From Deltaproteobacteria bacterium (GTDB lineage: Bacteria; Myxococcota_A; Polyangia; Nannocystales; Nannocystaceae), in the NCBI GenBank assembly GCA_016709225.1, contig JADJEE010000012.1, positions 434,001 to 498,000 on the forward strand: DNA of 64,000 nt, given 5' to 3'. The notes under the pieces were generated by a model, which was not told the origin of the DNA, made no database searches, and saw only the letters and a program-made list of their open reading frames with translations. Position numbers and translations under genes: made by a program. Shown piece after piece: positions 46,760 through 54,597 of this stretch. Each line of letters starts with the position of its first letter. Positions within the stretch are counted from its first letter, which is position 1.

Positions 46760-46776
46760 CTGCACCAACGTTGAAC
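46760..46776 (+). repeat. Direct repeat copy 1 upstream of ppaA
   Basis: CTGCACCAACGTTGAAC, identical to the copy at 46911-46927. The core CAACGTTG is palindromic, so it could be an operator for an unidentified regulator. Confidence 0.55.
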
Positions 46777-46910
46777 AAGCGCGGCCGCAACGGCGCGCTC
46801 GCTCGGCCTGCGCCGCCGACCGCACGCGGTGGCGTCCCCCTGCTCAGCGCCAAATTCGAGCCTCCGAGGCCTGCGACGTCGCCTCGAGGCCGAGGTGCGG
46901 CGGCCCACAC

Positions 46911-46927
46911 CTGCACCAACGTTGAAC
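46911..46927 (+). repeat. Direct repeat copy 2 upstream of ppaA
   Basis: Second identical copy of the 17-base repeat, about 190 bases upstream of the predicted ppaA start. The distance favours a role in the ppaA/ppsR promoter, which is unproven. Confidence 0.55.
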
Positions 46928-47118
46928 GATCAGGACACCGCCCGCGCGCACCGGCGATCAGTGCACGACGTTGGCAGTCGACGAGGTGGGTCGCCAAATG
47001 CCGAGCGTCGACGCCGTGCCCGAATGGCCGGTCGTCACCGCGAGACTGCGTCACACGTGTCCGCGGATTCTGGTCGCGAGTGCCGGCCCAAACCGGTACG
47101 CTCGGAGTGAGGGTTGCC

Positions 47119-47985
47119 GTGGAAAAAAACGCGACGGAATTCCAGATGAACGGGCTTGGCGAATCGTCCTTCGCCAGCCAACGGCGCCCCGCCCCCGAGC
47201 ACGAGGCGCCGCGCGAGCCACAGCCGCAGTCCGACCCACGGCTGCTCGCACTCGTGGTGGCCAACGACATCATCCCGCGCCTGCTACTCGCGCACCGACT
47301 CGACGAGATGGCGGACGATCAGAGCCCTGCGCCCCAGCCGGCCCCGCCGACCCCAGACGACATCGCGCAGCTCGTGGAGATCGCGGTCGCGATGGACACC
47401 GACGGTGCCGTTGCGGCGGTCGAGGCCCGAATCTCGCGCGGCGAGTCCTACGAGGCGGCGTTGCTCGACTTCGTCGGCGGCGCTGCTCGCATGCTCGGCG
47501 AGCAATGGTTCGACGACGAGCGCTCGTTCGCAGACGTGACGATCGGCCTGGCGACGCTGCATCGCGTGGTGAGCGTCATGCGACACCGGCTGCGCGCGCC
47601 GGGCTGCTCGCGTGGGCTCGTGCTGCTGCTGGTCGGGCCCGGTGAGCAGCACACGCTCGCGATCCACATCCTCGGCGACTTGTTGGTGCAGGCTGGCTGG
47701 GACGCGGACGTTCGGCCCGTGTTCGAAGAGGCCGAGCTCGTCGCCACCGTCGCCACCGAAGCGGTCGTGATGGTCGGCATCTCGATGAGCACGGACTGCG
47801 AGCTCGAGCCCGTCACGCGCACGGTGGGCCGCATCCGGGCCGCGTCGTTGAACCGTGACGTAACCGTCTTGCTCGGTGGCGCCACGGATCTGAGCGACTA
47901 TGCTAAGAAGATCGGAGCTCACTACTTCGCTGACGCGCGGCATGCGCTCGACTGGCTCGATCGCCGCGGCACCATCGCCCTCTAG
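47119..47985 (+). CDS. ppaA: PpaA/AerR-like cobalamin-binding photosynthesis regulator
   Basis: A 288-residue cytoplasmic regulator with a B12-binding-like C-terminal domain (SCHIC type). PGEQHTLAIHILGDLLVQAG carries the His expected to bind cobalamin, and VVMVGISMSTDCEL, VTVLLGGATD and GAHYFADARHALDWLD form the rest of the Rossmann-like fold. A preceding helical part (residues about 65-160, with GGAARMLGEQWFDDERSFADV) resembles the B12-domain cap region. In purple bacteria AerR/PpaA works as an antirepressor of the CrtJ/PpsR repressor in response to light and cobalamin. It lies 6 bases upstream of ppsR. The GTG at 47119 was preferred for its GAGGG ribosome site; an ATG at 47146 is the alternative. 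Confidence 0.85.
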   Translation: MEKNATEFQMNGLGESSFASQRRPAPEHEAPREPQPQSDPRLLALVVANDIIPRLLLAHRLDEMADDQSPAPQPAPPTPDDIAQLVEIAVAMDTDGAVAAVEARISRGESYEAALLDFVGGAARMLGEQWFDDERSFADVTIGLATLHRVVSVMRHRLRAPGCSRGLVLLLVGPGEQHTLAIHILGDLLVQAGWDADVRPVFEEAELVATVATEAVVMVGISMSTDCELEPVTRTVGRIRAASLNRDVTVLLGGATDLSDYAKKIGAHYFADARHALDWLDRRGTIAL

Positions 47986-47991
47986 TCGAAC

Positions 47992-49428
47992 ATGTCGATG
48001 CTCCTCACAGGTTCCAACGCGGCCCACGCGATCCTCGACCCGGAAGCCAATCCGCTGACCGCCCGCGTCATCGCATCGATCTGCGACATCGCCCTGGTGA
48101 TCGACGGCAATGGCGTGATCGTCGAGATCAACGCGAGTGCGGAGTTCGAGGCCCTGCCCGCCTTCCGCGAGCTGGTGGGGCAACGGTGGATCGACCACCT
48201 GACCAAGGACTCGCACGCCAAGGCCGGACACCTCCTCACGGAGGCACGGCGGGGCCAGACGTCGCGCTCGCGCGAGATGAACATGCGGATCGCCGGGTTG
48301 GGCGAGGTGCCGTTTCGCTTCACCGGCACGCTCGTCGACGGCGAGCGGGTGCTCGCGTTCGGCCTCGACATTCGCTCGGTCGCGGCGGTGCAGCAGCGCT
48401 TGGTCAACGCGCAGCTCGCGATGGAGGCCGAGTTCCAGCGGGTACGCCAATCGGAGGCGCAGTACCGGGTGCTGTTCCACGTCTGCTCGGAGGGCGTGGT
48501 GCTCGCGCAAGGGCCTCGCCATCTGATCACCGACATCAACCCGGCAGCGCTCAAGCTGCTCGGCAAGTCACACGAATCGGTGCATGGCAAGTCCGTGCGC
48601 GACCTCGTCGCGCCGTCGAGCCACGAGGAACTCGCCGGGCTCATCGCATCGGTGGAGGCGGGAAAGAACGTCACCGTCGAGGTGCGCACCGCCGGCGAAC
48701 CGGGGGTCGACGTCACCGCCCAGCTCACGGTTTTTCGGCAGGCCGGACACGCCGTCTTCCTGTTCCGTTTCTGGCCCGAGCGCATGGAGGCCGCGGCGGC
48801 GGTCGACGACGCTGGTCGCGAGCGCACGTTGCGGGTGGTTCAGGCGATGCCCGATGGCTTCGTCGTCACCGACCACGAGCTCCGCATTCTCACCACCAAC
48901 GCCAGCTTCTGTGAATTGGTGGAGCTCGCCTCGGAGACTCAAGTCGTCGGCACCGCGCTGGGTTCGTGGCTCGGTCGCGCCGGTGTCGACCTCAACGTGA
49001 TCGTGTCGAAGCTGCGGAGCGACGGCGTCGTGCGCAACTTCTCGACCGTCATTCGCGGTGACCTCGGTGGTGAGCGAGGCGCGACCGTCACGGCCGTCGC
49101 CACCCCCGAGGGCGATTCGCGCTACTTCGGCTTCACGATCCGCCCGACCGTCGATACCGTGGGTGCGCGCCGCGGGTCGTTCCAGTCGCGCTCGCCCGAG
49201 CAGCTGAAGGCGCTGGTGGGGCAGACGTCGCTGAAGGAGATCGTGCAAGAGTCGGCCGACATGATCGAGCGGCTCTGCATCGAAGCCGCACTCGAGGTCA
49301 GCGGCAACAACCGCGCCGTGGCGGCCCATCTGCTGGGCCTGAGCCGACAGAGCCTCTACACCAAGATGCGTCGCTACGGGCTCGAAGAGTTCCCACTCAA
49401 GGCGAGCACCAACGAGTGGGATCCCTGA
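47992..49428 (+). CDS. ppsR: PpsR/CrtJ photosynthesis transcriptional regulator
   Basis: A 478-residue regulator with the classical PpsR plan: N-terminal region, PAS domains (about residues 20-130, 150-260 and 285-385) and a C-terminal Fis-type helix-turn-helix (about 425-465, with LLGLSRQSLYTKMRRYGL). A cysteine (Cys 429 in LCIEAALE) lies just before the helix-turn-helix, near where CrtJ and PpsR have their redox-active cysteine. In purple bacteria PpsR binds TGT-N12-ACA sites and represses bch, crt and puc genes under oxygen. Sites of this form occur upstream of crtE, bchC and bch2 in this window. Translation starts 6 bases after ppaA. Confidence 0.92.
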   Translation: MSMLLTGSNAAHAILDPEANPLTARVIASICDIALVIDGNGVIVEINASAEFEALPAFRELVGQRWIDHLTKDSHAKAGHLLTEARRGQTSRSREMNMRIAGLGEVPFRFTGTLVDGERVLAFGLDIRSVAAVQQRLVNAQLAMEAEFQRVRQSEAQYRVLFHVCSEGVVLAQGPRHLITDINPAALKLLGKSHESVHGKSVRDLVAPSSHEELAGLIASVEAGKNVTVEVRTAGEPGVDVTAQLTVFRQAGHAVFLFRFWPERMEAAAAVDDAGRERTLRVVQAMPDGFVVTDHELRILTTNASFCELVELASETQVVGTALGSWLGRAGVDLNVIVSKLRSDGVVRNFSTVIRGDLGGERGATVTAVATPEGDSRYFGFTIRPTVDTVGARRGSFQSRSPEQLKALVGQTSLKEIVQESADMIERLCIEAALEVSGNNRAVAAHLLGLSRQSLYTKMRRYGLEEFPLKASTNEWDP

Positions 49429-49497
49429 GCTCGCGGAGCGAGCCGCGATCGCGGGCCTCGCCAGGCGTGGTGCCCGGCGCTCGCCCATCTCGAAGCT

Positions 49498-49659
49498 AGC
49501 AGCCCGTGGTGAAACTCCGTGGCGCGAGAACGCCGTCATCGGACCCCGTGGCAAGACGCGAGGACGAAGGAATACCTGGCGTATTTCGAGCTCCGAGCAA
49601 CGCCGCCAAGGGGTCCGAGGGCGGTGTTATCGCGTCGCGGAGTTTCACCACGGGCTGCT
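49498..49659. repeat. 162-bp near-palindromic element
   Basis: Both halves of this stretch are reverse complements of each other. The outer 22 bases of each arm (starting AGCAGCCCGTGGTGAAACTC) are identical, the outer 50 bases match at 44 positions, and the centre has AATAC-CTGGC-GTATT at 49571-49585. It lies between the convergent ends of ppsR (49428) and the cytochrome gene (49732). It could be a MITE-like mobile remnant or a large bidirectional terminator. No target-site duplication was checked. Confidence 0.75.
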
Positions 49660-49731
49660 GCGCGAGCGCCGTCGCGAGGGCGACGGGGCCGCCCCGCCGA
49701 GGCAGCCGCCGCGTCACCCCCCTTGGCGCGC

Positions 49732-50097
49732 TCACTGGCGGAAGCTCTTCACCTTCTTCAGCAACTCCTCGACGACCTCGGGCTTGTCCTTCAGCTCGGG
49801 ATTCGGCGCCATGTTGGCGCTGAGACCCACGGCTGCACCGCCTTCGACGATCACCTTTCGAATGCGGGCGTCGTCGGGCTGCCAGGTGCTGCTGTGGAAG
49901 TTGCGCGGGGACGGCTGCAGCACCTTGCCGGCCTCGCCGTCGCCGTTGCCCTCCTTGCCGTGGCAGGTGGAGCACTTGGTGTCCCAGACCCGCTGTGCCT
50001 CGGCTACGGCCTCGGGGTTGCCCGGAGGGGCTTCCGCGTTGTCACACGCGCCCAGCAACGAGAAAACGGCAAACAGTGAGAGTGGGACCTTCGGCAT
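49732..50097 (-). CDS. Small mono-haem cytochrome c lipoprotein
   Basis: A 121-residue cytochrome c. The leader MPKVPLSLFAVFSLLGAC ends in a lipobox (Cys 18), so the protein should be tethered to the membrane on the periplasmic side. The haem site is CSTCH (Cys 42, Cys 45, His 46) and a likely axial Met is at residue 96 (SANMAPNP). The size and layout are class I. Placed directly after pufA, where pufL, pufM and often pufC (tetra-haem cytochrome) sit in purple bacteria, it could donate electrons to the reaction centre (inference). The ATG at 50097 has AGAGG five bases upstream, which decides the start over one six codons upstream. Confidence 0.88.
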   Translation of the reverse strand: MPKVPLSLFAVFSLLGACDNAEAPPGNPEAVAEAQRVWDTKCSTCHGKEGNGDGEAGKVLQPSPRNFHSSTWQPDDARIRKVIVEGGAAVGLSANMAPNPELKDKPEVVEELLKKVKSFRQ

Positions 50098-50128
50098 CGC
50101 TACCTCTTCGCGCATACGTTTTGATGGA

Positions 50129-50168
50129 GAAGCACCTCTTTGCAAGCCAGGCCGCAAAGAGGTGCTTC
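50129..50168 (-). promoter_or_regulatory. Perfect 15-bp stem-loop between pufA and the cytochrome gene
   Basis: GAAGCACCTCTTTGC (50129-50143) pairs perfectly with its complement at 50154-50168 around a 10-base loop. No T tract follows in the direction of transcription. In purple bacteria a stem-loop after pufA stabilises the pufBA message over the downstream part, so this hairpin is a good candidate for the same function, or for an attenuating terminator. Confidence 0.75.
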
Positions 50169-50192
50169 GTGTCGTACCTTTGTCTACATCTC

Positions 50193-50214
50193 CTCCGCCT
50201 ACGGTAGGGCGGAG
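50193..50214 (-). promoter_or_regulatory. Short inverted repeat over the pufA stop codon
   Basis: CTCCGCC (50193-50199) and its complement GGCGGAG (50208-50214) form a 7-bp stem around an 8-base loop that contains part of the pufA stop region. With the larger hairpin 25 bases further on, it gives two stacked structures at the end of pufBA. Confidence 0.5.
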
Positions 50215-50375
50215 TTCTCGACCCGGCCCCCGGACGCTGCCTTCGCGCCTTCGAGCCAGTTGAATCGAGGTGTGCTGAGCAGCACGAGATGGATCACGAT
50301 CGCCAGTCCGAACAGGAAGACCGAGAGACCGATGAGTGCTTGGCGGGGATCGAACAGTAGCCAGATGCGGTGCAT
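50199..50375 (-). CDS. pufA: Light-harvesting 1 alpha subunit (PufA)
   Basis: A 58-residue antenna peptide that binds bacteriochlorophyll a with PufB to form LH1 rings around the reaction centre. The sequence begins MHRIWLLFDPRQALIGLSVF. One membrane helix follows with the bacteriochlorophyll-ligating His 29 in AIVIHLVLLST, and RFNWLEG continues as in purple LH1-alpha. It is too short to stand out in an ORF search. The start (50375) has TAGGAG upstream. It follows pufB after 9 bases. No pufL or pufM follows it here. Confidence 0.95.
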   Translation of the reverse strand: MHRIWLLFDPRQALIGLSVFLFGLAIVIHLVLLSTPRFNWLEGAKAASGGRVENSALP

Positions 50376-50384
50376 GGCAGGCTC

Positions 50385-50600
50385 CTACGTCAAGAACGTT
50401 TGTGAAATGGTGTTGGAGATTTCGAGCATCGTGGTGTAGCCGTTCTTGCCCGGCACCCACGGGCGCCACATCCAGACCAAGACATGCGCCGCGACGGCGA
50501 TCAAGGTGAATGTGATGAATCCCGACATGAAGAATTTGTGGAACTCCTGGGCCTGCTTTTCGGTCAGCCCAGAAGGGGAGAATAGCTCTTCGTTTGCCAT
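50385..50600 (-). CDS. pufB: Light-harvesting 1 beta subunit (PufB) with a C-terminal extension
   Basis: A 71-residue antenna peptide. The conserved part is GLTEKQAQEFHKFFMSG, a membrane helix with the chlorophyll-binding His 39 in AVAAHVLVWMW, and RPWVPG. Purple LH1-beta usually ends about here (48-54 residues), whereas this one continues for about 20 more residues (KNGYTTMLEISNTISQTFLT). The start at 50600 has GGAGG nine bases upstream; the longer open frame upstream runs into bchZ. It is placed 25 bases after bchZ and 9 bases before pufA, so it is part of the bchCXYZ-puf transcription unit. Confidence 0.95.
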   Translation of the reverse strand: MANEELFSPSGLTEKQAQEFHKFFMSGFITFTLIAVAAHVLVWMWRPWVPGKNGYTTMLEISNTISQTFLT

Positions 50601-50625
50601 GATGTATGACCTCCGATGTTTCCTT

Positions 50626-52113
50626 TCAGTCGACGCGGCTCCGATCCGCATGATTGGGTTTGTTCGGGCTTGCGCCCACTCGGAGATCGACTGAGGCGAC
50701 GTGCTCGCGGCCGACTCGGGAGGCCCCCGCACGTCGAGCCGTTCGCTCGGCAGCGTCGCGAAGTTCCTTGGCCGCCGAGATCCGGGTCAGGATCGGCGTC
50801 GAGGACAGCGCGTCGTCGATGGCGCGCTCGGCCGCCTCGTCCCACGGCAGCTCCTCGTGCACGCGGGCAGGCGTCGCGTCGACCGCGTCCAGCTGCTTGC
50901 CGAGGGGCAGAATCGCGAACAATGCATCGAACAGCGCATTGCACACCTCCTGCAAGAGATAGGTGGCACCGCCGTAGCCCATGAAGGGCGTTCCGGGACA
51001 GCGTCGAATCGCGGTACCGGGAAAGGACGCGGGAATGTAGATGCCCGGGCGCGCAGCCTCGGCCATGTACATCCGCTCGTTGTACGAGCCGAAGAGAATG
51101 AGTGGCGTCCGCGAAGTGACCGCCTCGCGCACCGCGGCGTTATCGGTCTTCTGACCCGGCTTGCGCGAGATCGCGAAGTTGCACGGCAACCCCAGCTCGG
51201 TCTCGAGATAGGCCTGGATGCCGCGGGCATAGGTATCGTTGGCAACGATGCCGAAGCTCGCGGTGCCGAAGAAGTCCTGCGTGACGCTGCGCCAGAGGTC
51301 CCACATCGGCTTGAGCGTGGTGTGCTTCTCGCGCTCGATGAACGGCTCGACGTCGAGCTCGAGCATCTCCCCCAGCGTTCGTAGGAACCTCGTCGTCGTG
51401 TCGAGTCCGATCGGCGCCTGCAGGTACGGCACGTCGAGTTCCTCGCACAACAGCCGCCCGAACTCCCGGTACATCACGACGTTGACGTCGGCGTTGACGA
51501 GCTTCGGCACGTCGGCGAGGTGGGTGCCCAGCGGAAAGGTGAGGTTGACCTCGGCGCCGATACCCTCGAGCAAGCGGCGGATCTCCGCGAGATCCGACCA
51601 CGTATTGAAGTAGCCGTAGCTGGGGCCGATGATGTTCACGCGCGGCTTGCGGCCGGGATCGCGTGCGGGCTTCTTGGGCTTCGCCCGCTTCTTCGGGCCG
51701 AACTGCTGGAACAGCCACAGCAGCGCTCGATCGGCGCTCTGCCACTGGTCCTCGTCGATGGTGCGCGGCAGGAACCGTTGGATGCCGGTGCCCTCCGGGG
51801 TCACGCCGCCACCAATCATCTCCGCGATCGAGCCGGTGACGACGACGCTGGGCAGGCCGGGGTCGAGCGTACCGTGGGCGCGCTTCATGGCCTGCTCGGT
51901 ACCGTGCTTTCCGAGCTCCTCCTCGGACAATCCGGTCACCACGATCGGAAGCTCGTGCGGCGGTAGCCCGTCGGTGTAGTGCAGCACCGAGGTGACCGGC
52001 AGGTTCTCGCAGCCCACCGGACCGTCGATGATCACCTGCAGGCCTTTGACCGCGGTGAACACATACACGGCGCCCCAATAGCCGCCGGCACGGTCGTGAT
52101 CGAGCACTAGCAT
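50626..52113 (-). CDS. bchZ: Chlorophyllide a reductase subunit Z (BchZ)
   Basis: One of two NifDK-like subunits of the nitrogenase-like chlorophyllide oxidoreductase (BchXYZ), which reduces ring B of the chlorophyllide macrocycle to the bacteriochlorin form. The 495 residues match the family. Features include VDGPVGCENLP-type cluster binding (IIDGPVGCENLPVTS, Cys near residue 36), VVTGSIAEMIGGG, RVNIIGPSYGYFNTWSD and PGTPFMGYGGATYLLQEV. The ATG at 52113 overlaps the bchY stop by seven bases. The C-terminal tail is rich in Ala, Arg and Glu. Part of the crtEF-bchCXYZ-pufBA block. Confidence 0.96.
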   Translation of the reverse strand: MLVLDHDRAGGYWGAVYVFTAVKGLQVIIDGPVGCENLPVTSVLHYTDGLPPHELPIVVTGLSEEELGKHGTEQAMKRAHGTLDPGLPSVVVTGSIAEMIGGGVTPEGTGIQRFLPRTIDEDQWQSADRALLWLFQQFGPKKRAKPKKPARDPGRKPRVNIIGPSYGYFNTWSDLAEIRRLLEGIGAEVNLTFPLGTHLADVPKLVNADVNVVMYREFGRLLCEELDVPYLQAPIGLDTTTRFLRTLGEMLELDVEPFIEREKHTTLKPMWDLWRSVTQDFFGTASFGIVANDTYARGIQAYLETELGLPCNFAISRKPGQKTDNAAVREAVTSRTPLILFGSYNERMYMAEAARPGIYIPASFPGTAIRRCPGTPFMGYGGATYLLQEVCNALFDALFAILPLGKQLDAVDATPARVHEELPWDEAAERAIDDALSSTPILTRISAAKELRDAAERTARRAGASRVGREHVASVDLRVGASPNKPNHADRSRVD

Positions 52114-53612
52114 CCGATCGCACCATCGTCCTTCGGCTTGGCCTTGGCACGGTCGCGCCGGAACTCGGGCCGCTCCCGCGGGAGTTCCTCCCACACGCCG
52201 GCCGCATGGCCTTGACCCACGCCCTCGAAGAACCTGCGCATGCTCGACATGCGCTCGTGGTTTGCCATCGCGGTGTTCACCACCTGCGCCAGCGAGCCGG
52301 CCCCGGCGGCGCCCATCAGCGGACGGGCGGAGATGAGGTTGGTGAAGTACAGTGCAGGCGTGCCCTGTTGCTTCGCCACCTGCACCACCGGCGTGGTACC
52401 GATCACGAGGTCGGGCCCGTGTTCGCGCATTGCGGCCAGGTCTTGCTCGAGCGAGGCCCGGTATTGCACCGTGACGCCGCGGGCATCGAGCCACTGTCGA
52501 TCGGGCTCGGACCACGGCGTCGCCGGGCACGCGGTGCCGACGTACTTCACCTCCGCGCCGCTCTCGATCAGCAGCCGCGCGACCAACAGCTCCGAGCCCT
52601 CGTAGCCCGACACGTTGATGCGCCCGCGAATCGGCGAGCCCGCCAGCGCGCCGTCGATCGCGGCCACCGCGGCGTTCTTGGCGGCTGCGATGCGTTCGGC
52701 CGCCACGCCACACGCGTCGCCGATCGCGTCGAGCCAGGCCGCGGTTCCATCGCGACCCACCGGCGCCGAACCGATCGCGCGACGCCCCGCGAGCGCGAAC
52801 TCGCGGATCGATGCGGTGTAGAAGGGGTGGACCGCCGCGACCACGGCGCAGTCCAGCGCGGCGTACAGCTCTCGCCACTCGCGCGTGGGCACGACCGGTC
52901 CGGCGGCGAGCCCGAGCGGCTCGAGCAGTCGTCCGATCGTCACGGGATCGACGGGGAACATCTCGCCGAGCAGCGTCACCGTCGGCTGGGTCGCGCGGCC
53001 TTGCCGAGGCTCGGCCACCGGGCCCTGCTCGACCTCGCCGCGCGCGTGCGCGAGCATGGCCCCGGCGAGGATGTCCTTGGCCTCGGCATGGGTCGGCACG
53101 CCGAAACCCGGCACGTCGATGCCGATGATTCGAACGCCATCGATCGCGCGTGGCAGCAGGCGCAGCGGGACCCCGGACGCCGTCGGCACACAGAGGTTGA
53201 TGACCACCACCGCGTCGTAGTCTGCCGGCTTCGCGACCGCATGCACCGCGTCGCGCAGGTCTTCGAACAGCTTGCCGGTGACCAACGACTCGGAGTCGAA
53301 CGGAACGTAGCCGACGGTTCGGCGCGCACCATAGAAGTGCGAGGTGAAGGTCAGCCCGTACACACAGCACGCCGAGCCGCACAGCAACGTTGCGGTGCGA
53401 CGCATCCGCAGGCCCACGCGGAGCGACCCGAACGCGGGGCACATGCTCTGCGGCTGGTCGTGGGGCCCGACCGGATAGTCGGCGGCATAGCGCGCGAGCA
53501 GCTCGCCCTGCCCGGCCGCCGCTGCGGCCACGCGAAGCTTCACCTTGCCGCCCGAACAGCTCGCAGCGGTGTCGACCGTGTCAGCGGTCGGAGGATCGAT
53601 CGACTGGTCCAT
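52107..53612 (-). CDS. bchY: Chlorophyllide a reductase subunit Y (BchY)
   Basis: Second NifDK-like subunit of chlorophyllide oxidoreductase. It is 501 residues long, in the family range. Cluster-binding cysteines occur in QSMCPAFGSLRVGLR and LLCGSACCVYGLTFTSHFYG. The core continues with ESLVTGKLFEDLRDAVHAVA, INVSGYEGSELLVARLLIE and VIGTTPVVQVAKQQGTPALY. The start at 53612 (MDQSIDPP) was chosen because it opens the first conserved region after a short non-conserved tail. The bchX stop lies 11 bases upstream. Confidence 0.96.
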   Translation of the reverse strand: MDQSIDPPTADTVDTAASCSGGKVKLRVAAAAAGQGELLARYAADYPVGPHDQPQSMCPAFGSLRVGLRMRRTATLLCGSACCVYGLTFTSHFYGARRTVGYVPFDSESLVTGKLFEDLRDAVHAVAKPADYDAVVVINLCVPTASGVPLRLLPRAIDGVRIIGIDVPGFGVPTHAEAKDILAGAMLAHARGEVEQGPVAEPRQGRATQPTVTLLGEMFPVDPVTIGRLLEPLGLAAGPVVPTREWRELYAALDCAVVAAVHPFYTASIREFALAGRRAIGSAPVGRDGTAAWLDAIGDACGVAAERIAAAKNAAVAAIDGALAGSPIRGRINVSGYEGSELLVARLLIESGAEVKYVGTACPATPWSEPDRQWLDARGVTVQYRASLEQDLAAMREHGPDLVIGTTPVVQVAKQQGTPALYFTNLISARPLMGAAGAGSLAQVVNTAMANHERMSSMRRFFEGVGQGHAAGVWEELPRERPEFRRDRAKAKPKDDGAIGC

Positions 53613-53623
53613 CGGATGCGCTC

Positions 53624-54592
53624 CTATACGGACCGGTCGTAGATCACCTCGAGGGTGCGTTTGCGGATGTGCTGGGCACCGAAGTCCTCGAGCGTCGCGG
53701 GCTCGAGCACGACATCGCGACCCACGGCGTCGCTCGAGAACAGTGCCAACAGGCCATCCTGGTCGAGCGGCGTCGGTGCCAAGGGCGGCGCGGTCGCGAT
53801 GTTGTCCGCGAGCTCGCCGAACAGCGGGCCCCAGGGGCTCTCGGGACGACCGATGATCTCGTACTTTGCGCTCTTGCGGCGGATGTCGTCGTCGGCCGGA
53901 ATCGCGGCCAACACCGGGATCCCGACCTTCTCGGCGAAGGCACGCGCCTCGCCGGTGTGGTCGTCCTTGTTGATCACGATGCCCGCGACGCCGACGTGAC
54001 CGCCGAGCTTGCGAAAGTACTGCGCTGCCGAGCACACGTTGTTGGCCACGTACAACGACTGCAGGTCGTTGGACGCCACCACGATCACCTTCTGGCACAT
54101 GTCACGGGCGATCGGCAGGCCGAAGCCGCCGCAGACCACGTCGCCGAGGAAGTCGAGCAGGACGTAGTCGAACCCCCACTCGTTGAAGCCGAGCTTCTCG
54201 AGGGTCTCGAAGCCGTGGATGATCCCGCGTCCGCCGCAGCCGCGGCCGACCTCGGGGCCGCCGAGCTCCATCGCGAACACGCCGTCACGCTTGAAGCAGA
54301 CGTCGCCCACCGTGACGTTGTCGCCCGCCAGCTTCTTGCGCGACGAGGTCTCGATGATCGTCGGGCACGCACGACCGCCGAACAACAGCGAGGTGGTGTC
54401 GCTCTTGGGATCGCAACCGATGAGCAGGACCTTCTTGCCCTGCCGCGCCATCATGTACGAGAGGTTGGCGAGCGTGAAGCTCTTGCCGATGCCACCCTTG
54501 CCGTAGATTGCGATGATCTGCGTCGACTTGGTGACGACCGTGGGGATGAGCTCTTCGAGCTCGTTGAGTGTCGAATCTGCGTTGGCCGTCAT
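53624..54592 (-). CDS. bchX: Chlorophyllide a reductase iron protein (BchX)
   Basis: NifH-like ATPase subunit that delivers electrons to BchYZ. It is 322 residues long. The P-loop is IYGKGGIGKSFT (residues 29-40). The two cysteines that bind the shared [4Fe-4S] cluster appear to be Cys 119 (EVGRGCGGRG) and Cys 154 (GDVVCGGFGLP). NKDDHTGEARAFAEKVGIPVL and a C-terminal segment with EDFGAQHIRKRTLEVIYDRS close the protein. The ATG at 54592 follows GGAGATAGGG, a good ribosome site. It sits 5 bases after bchC. Confidence 0.96.
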   Translation of the reverse strand: MTANADSTLNELEELIPTVVTKSTQIIAIYGKGGIGKSFTLANLSYMMARQGKKVLLIGCDPKSDTTSLLFGGRACPTIIETSSRKKLAGDNVTVGDVCFKRDGVFAMELGGPEVGRGCGGRGIIHGFETLEKLGFNEWGFDYVLLDFLGDVVCGGFGLPIARDMCQKVIVVASNDLQSLYVANNVCSAAQYFRKLGGHVGVAGIVINKDDHTGEARAFAEKVGIPVLAAIPADDDIRRKSAKYEIIGRPESPWGPLFGELADNIATAPPLAPTPLDQDGLLALFSSDAVGRDVVLEPATLEDFGAQHIRKRTLEVIYDRSV

Positions 54593-54597
54593 GATCC

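Larger units (their letters stand above)
46436..47118. other. 683-bp non-coding gap between crtC and ppaA, with a 17-bp direct repeat
   Basis: No gene was found in this stretch. It must hold the divergent promoters of crtC and ppaA/ppsR. The 17-base sequence CTGCACCAACGTTGAAC occurs twice in the same orientation, at 46760-46776 and 46911-46927 (151 bases apart), with a central CAACGTTG palindrome. No TGT-N12-ACA PpsR-type site was seen in the gap. Confidence 0.6.

Noticed and set aside
49519..50079. Open frame over the palindrome and cytochrome gene
   Set aside because: Its beginning reads through the palindrome and the rest is antisense to the cytochrome c gene with its CxxCH site.
49430..50200. 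Possible pufL or pufM remnant after pufA
   Set aside because: No frame with reaction-centre motifs occurs; the interval is filled by the hairpins, the cytochrome c gene and the palindrome.
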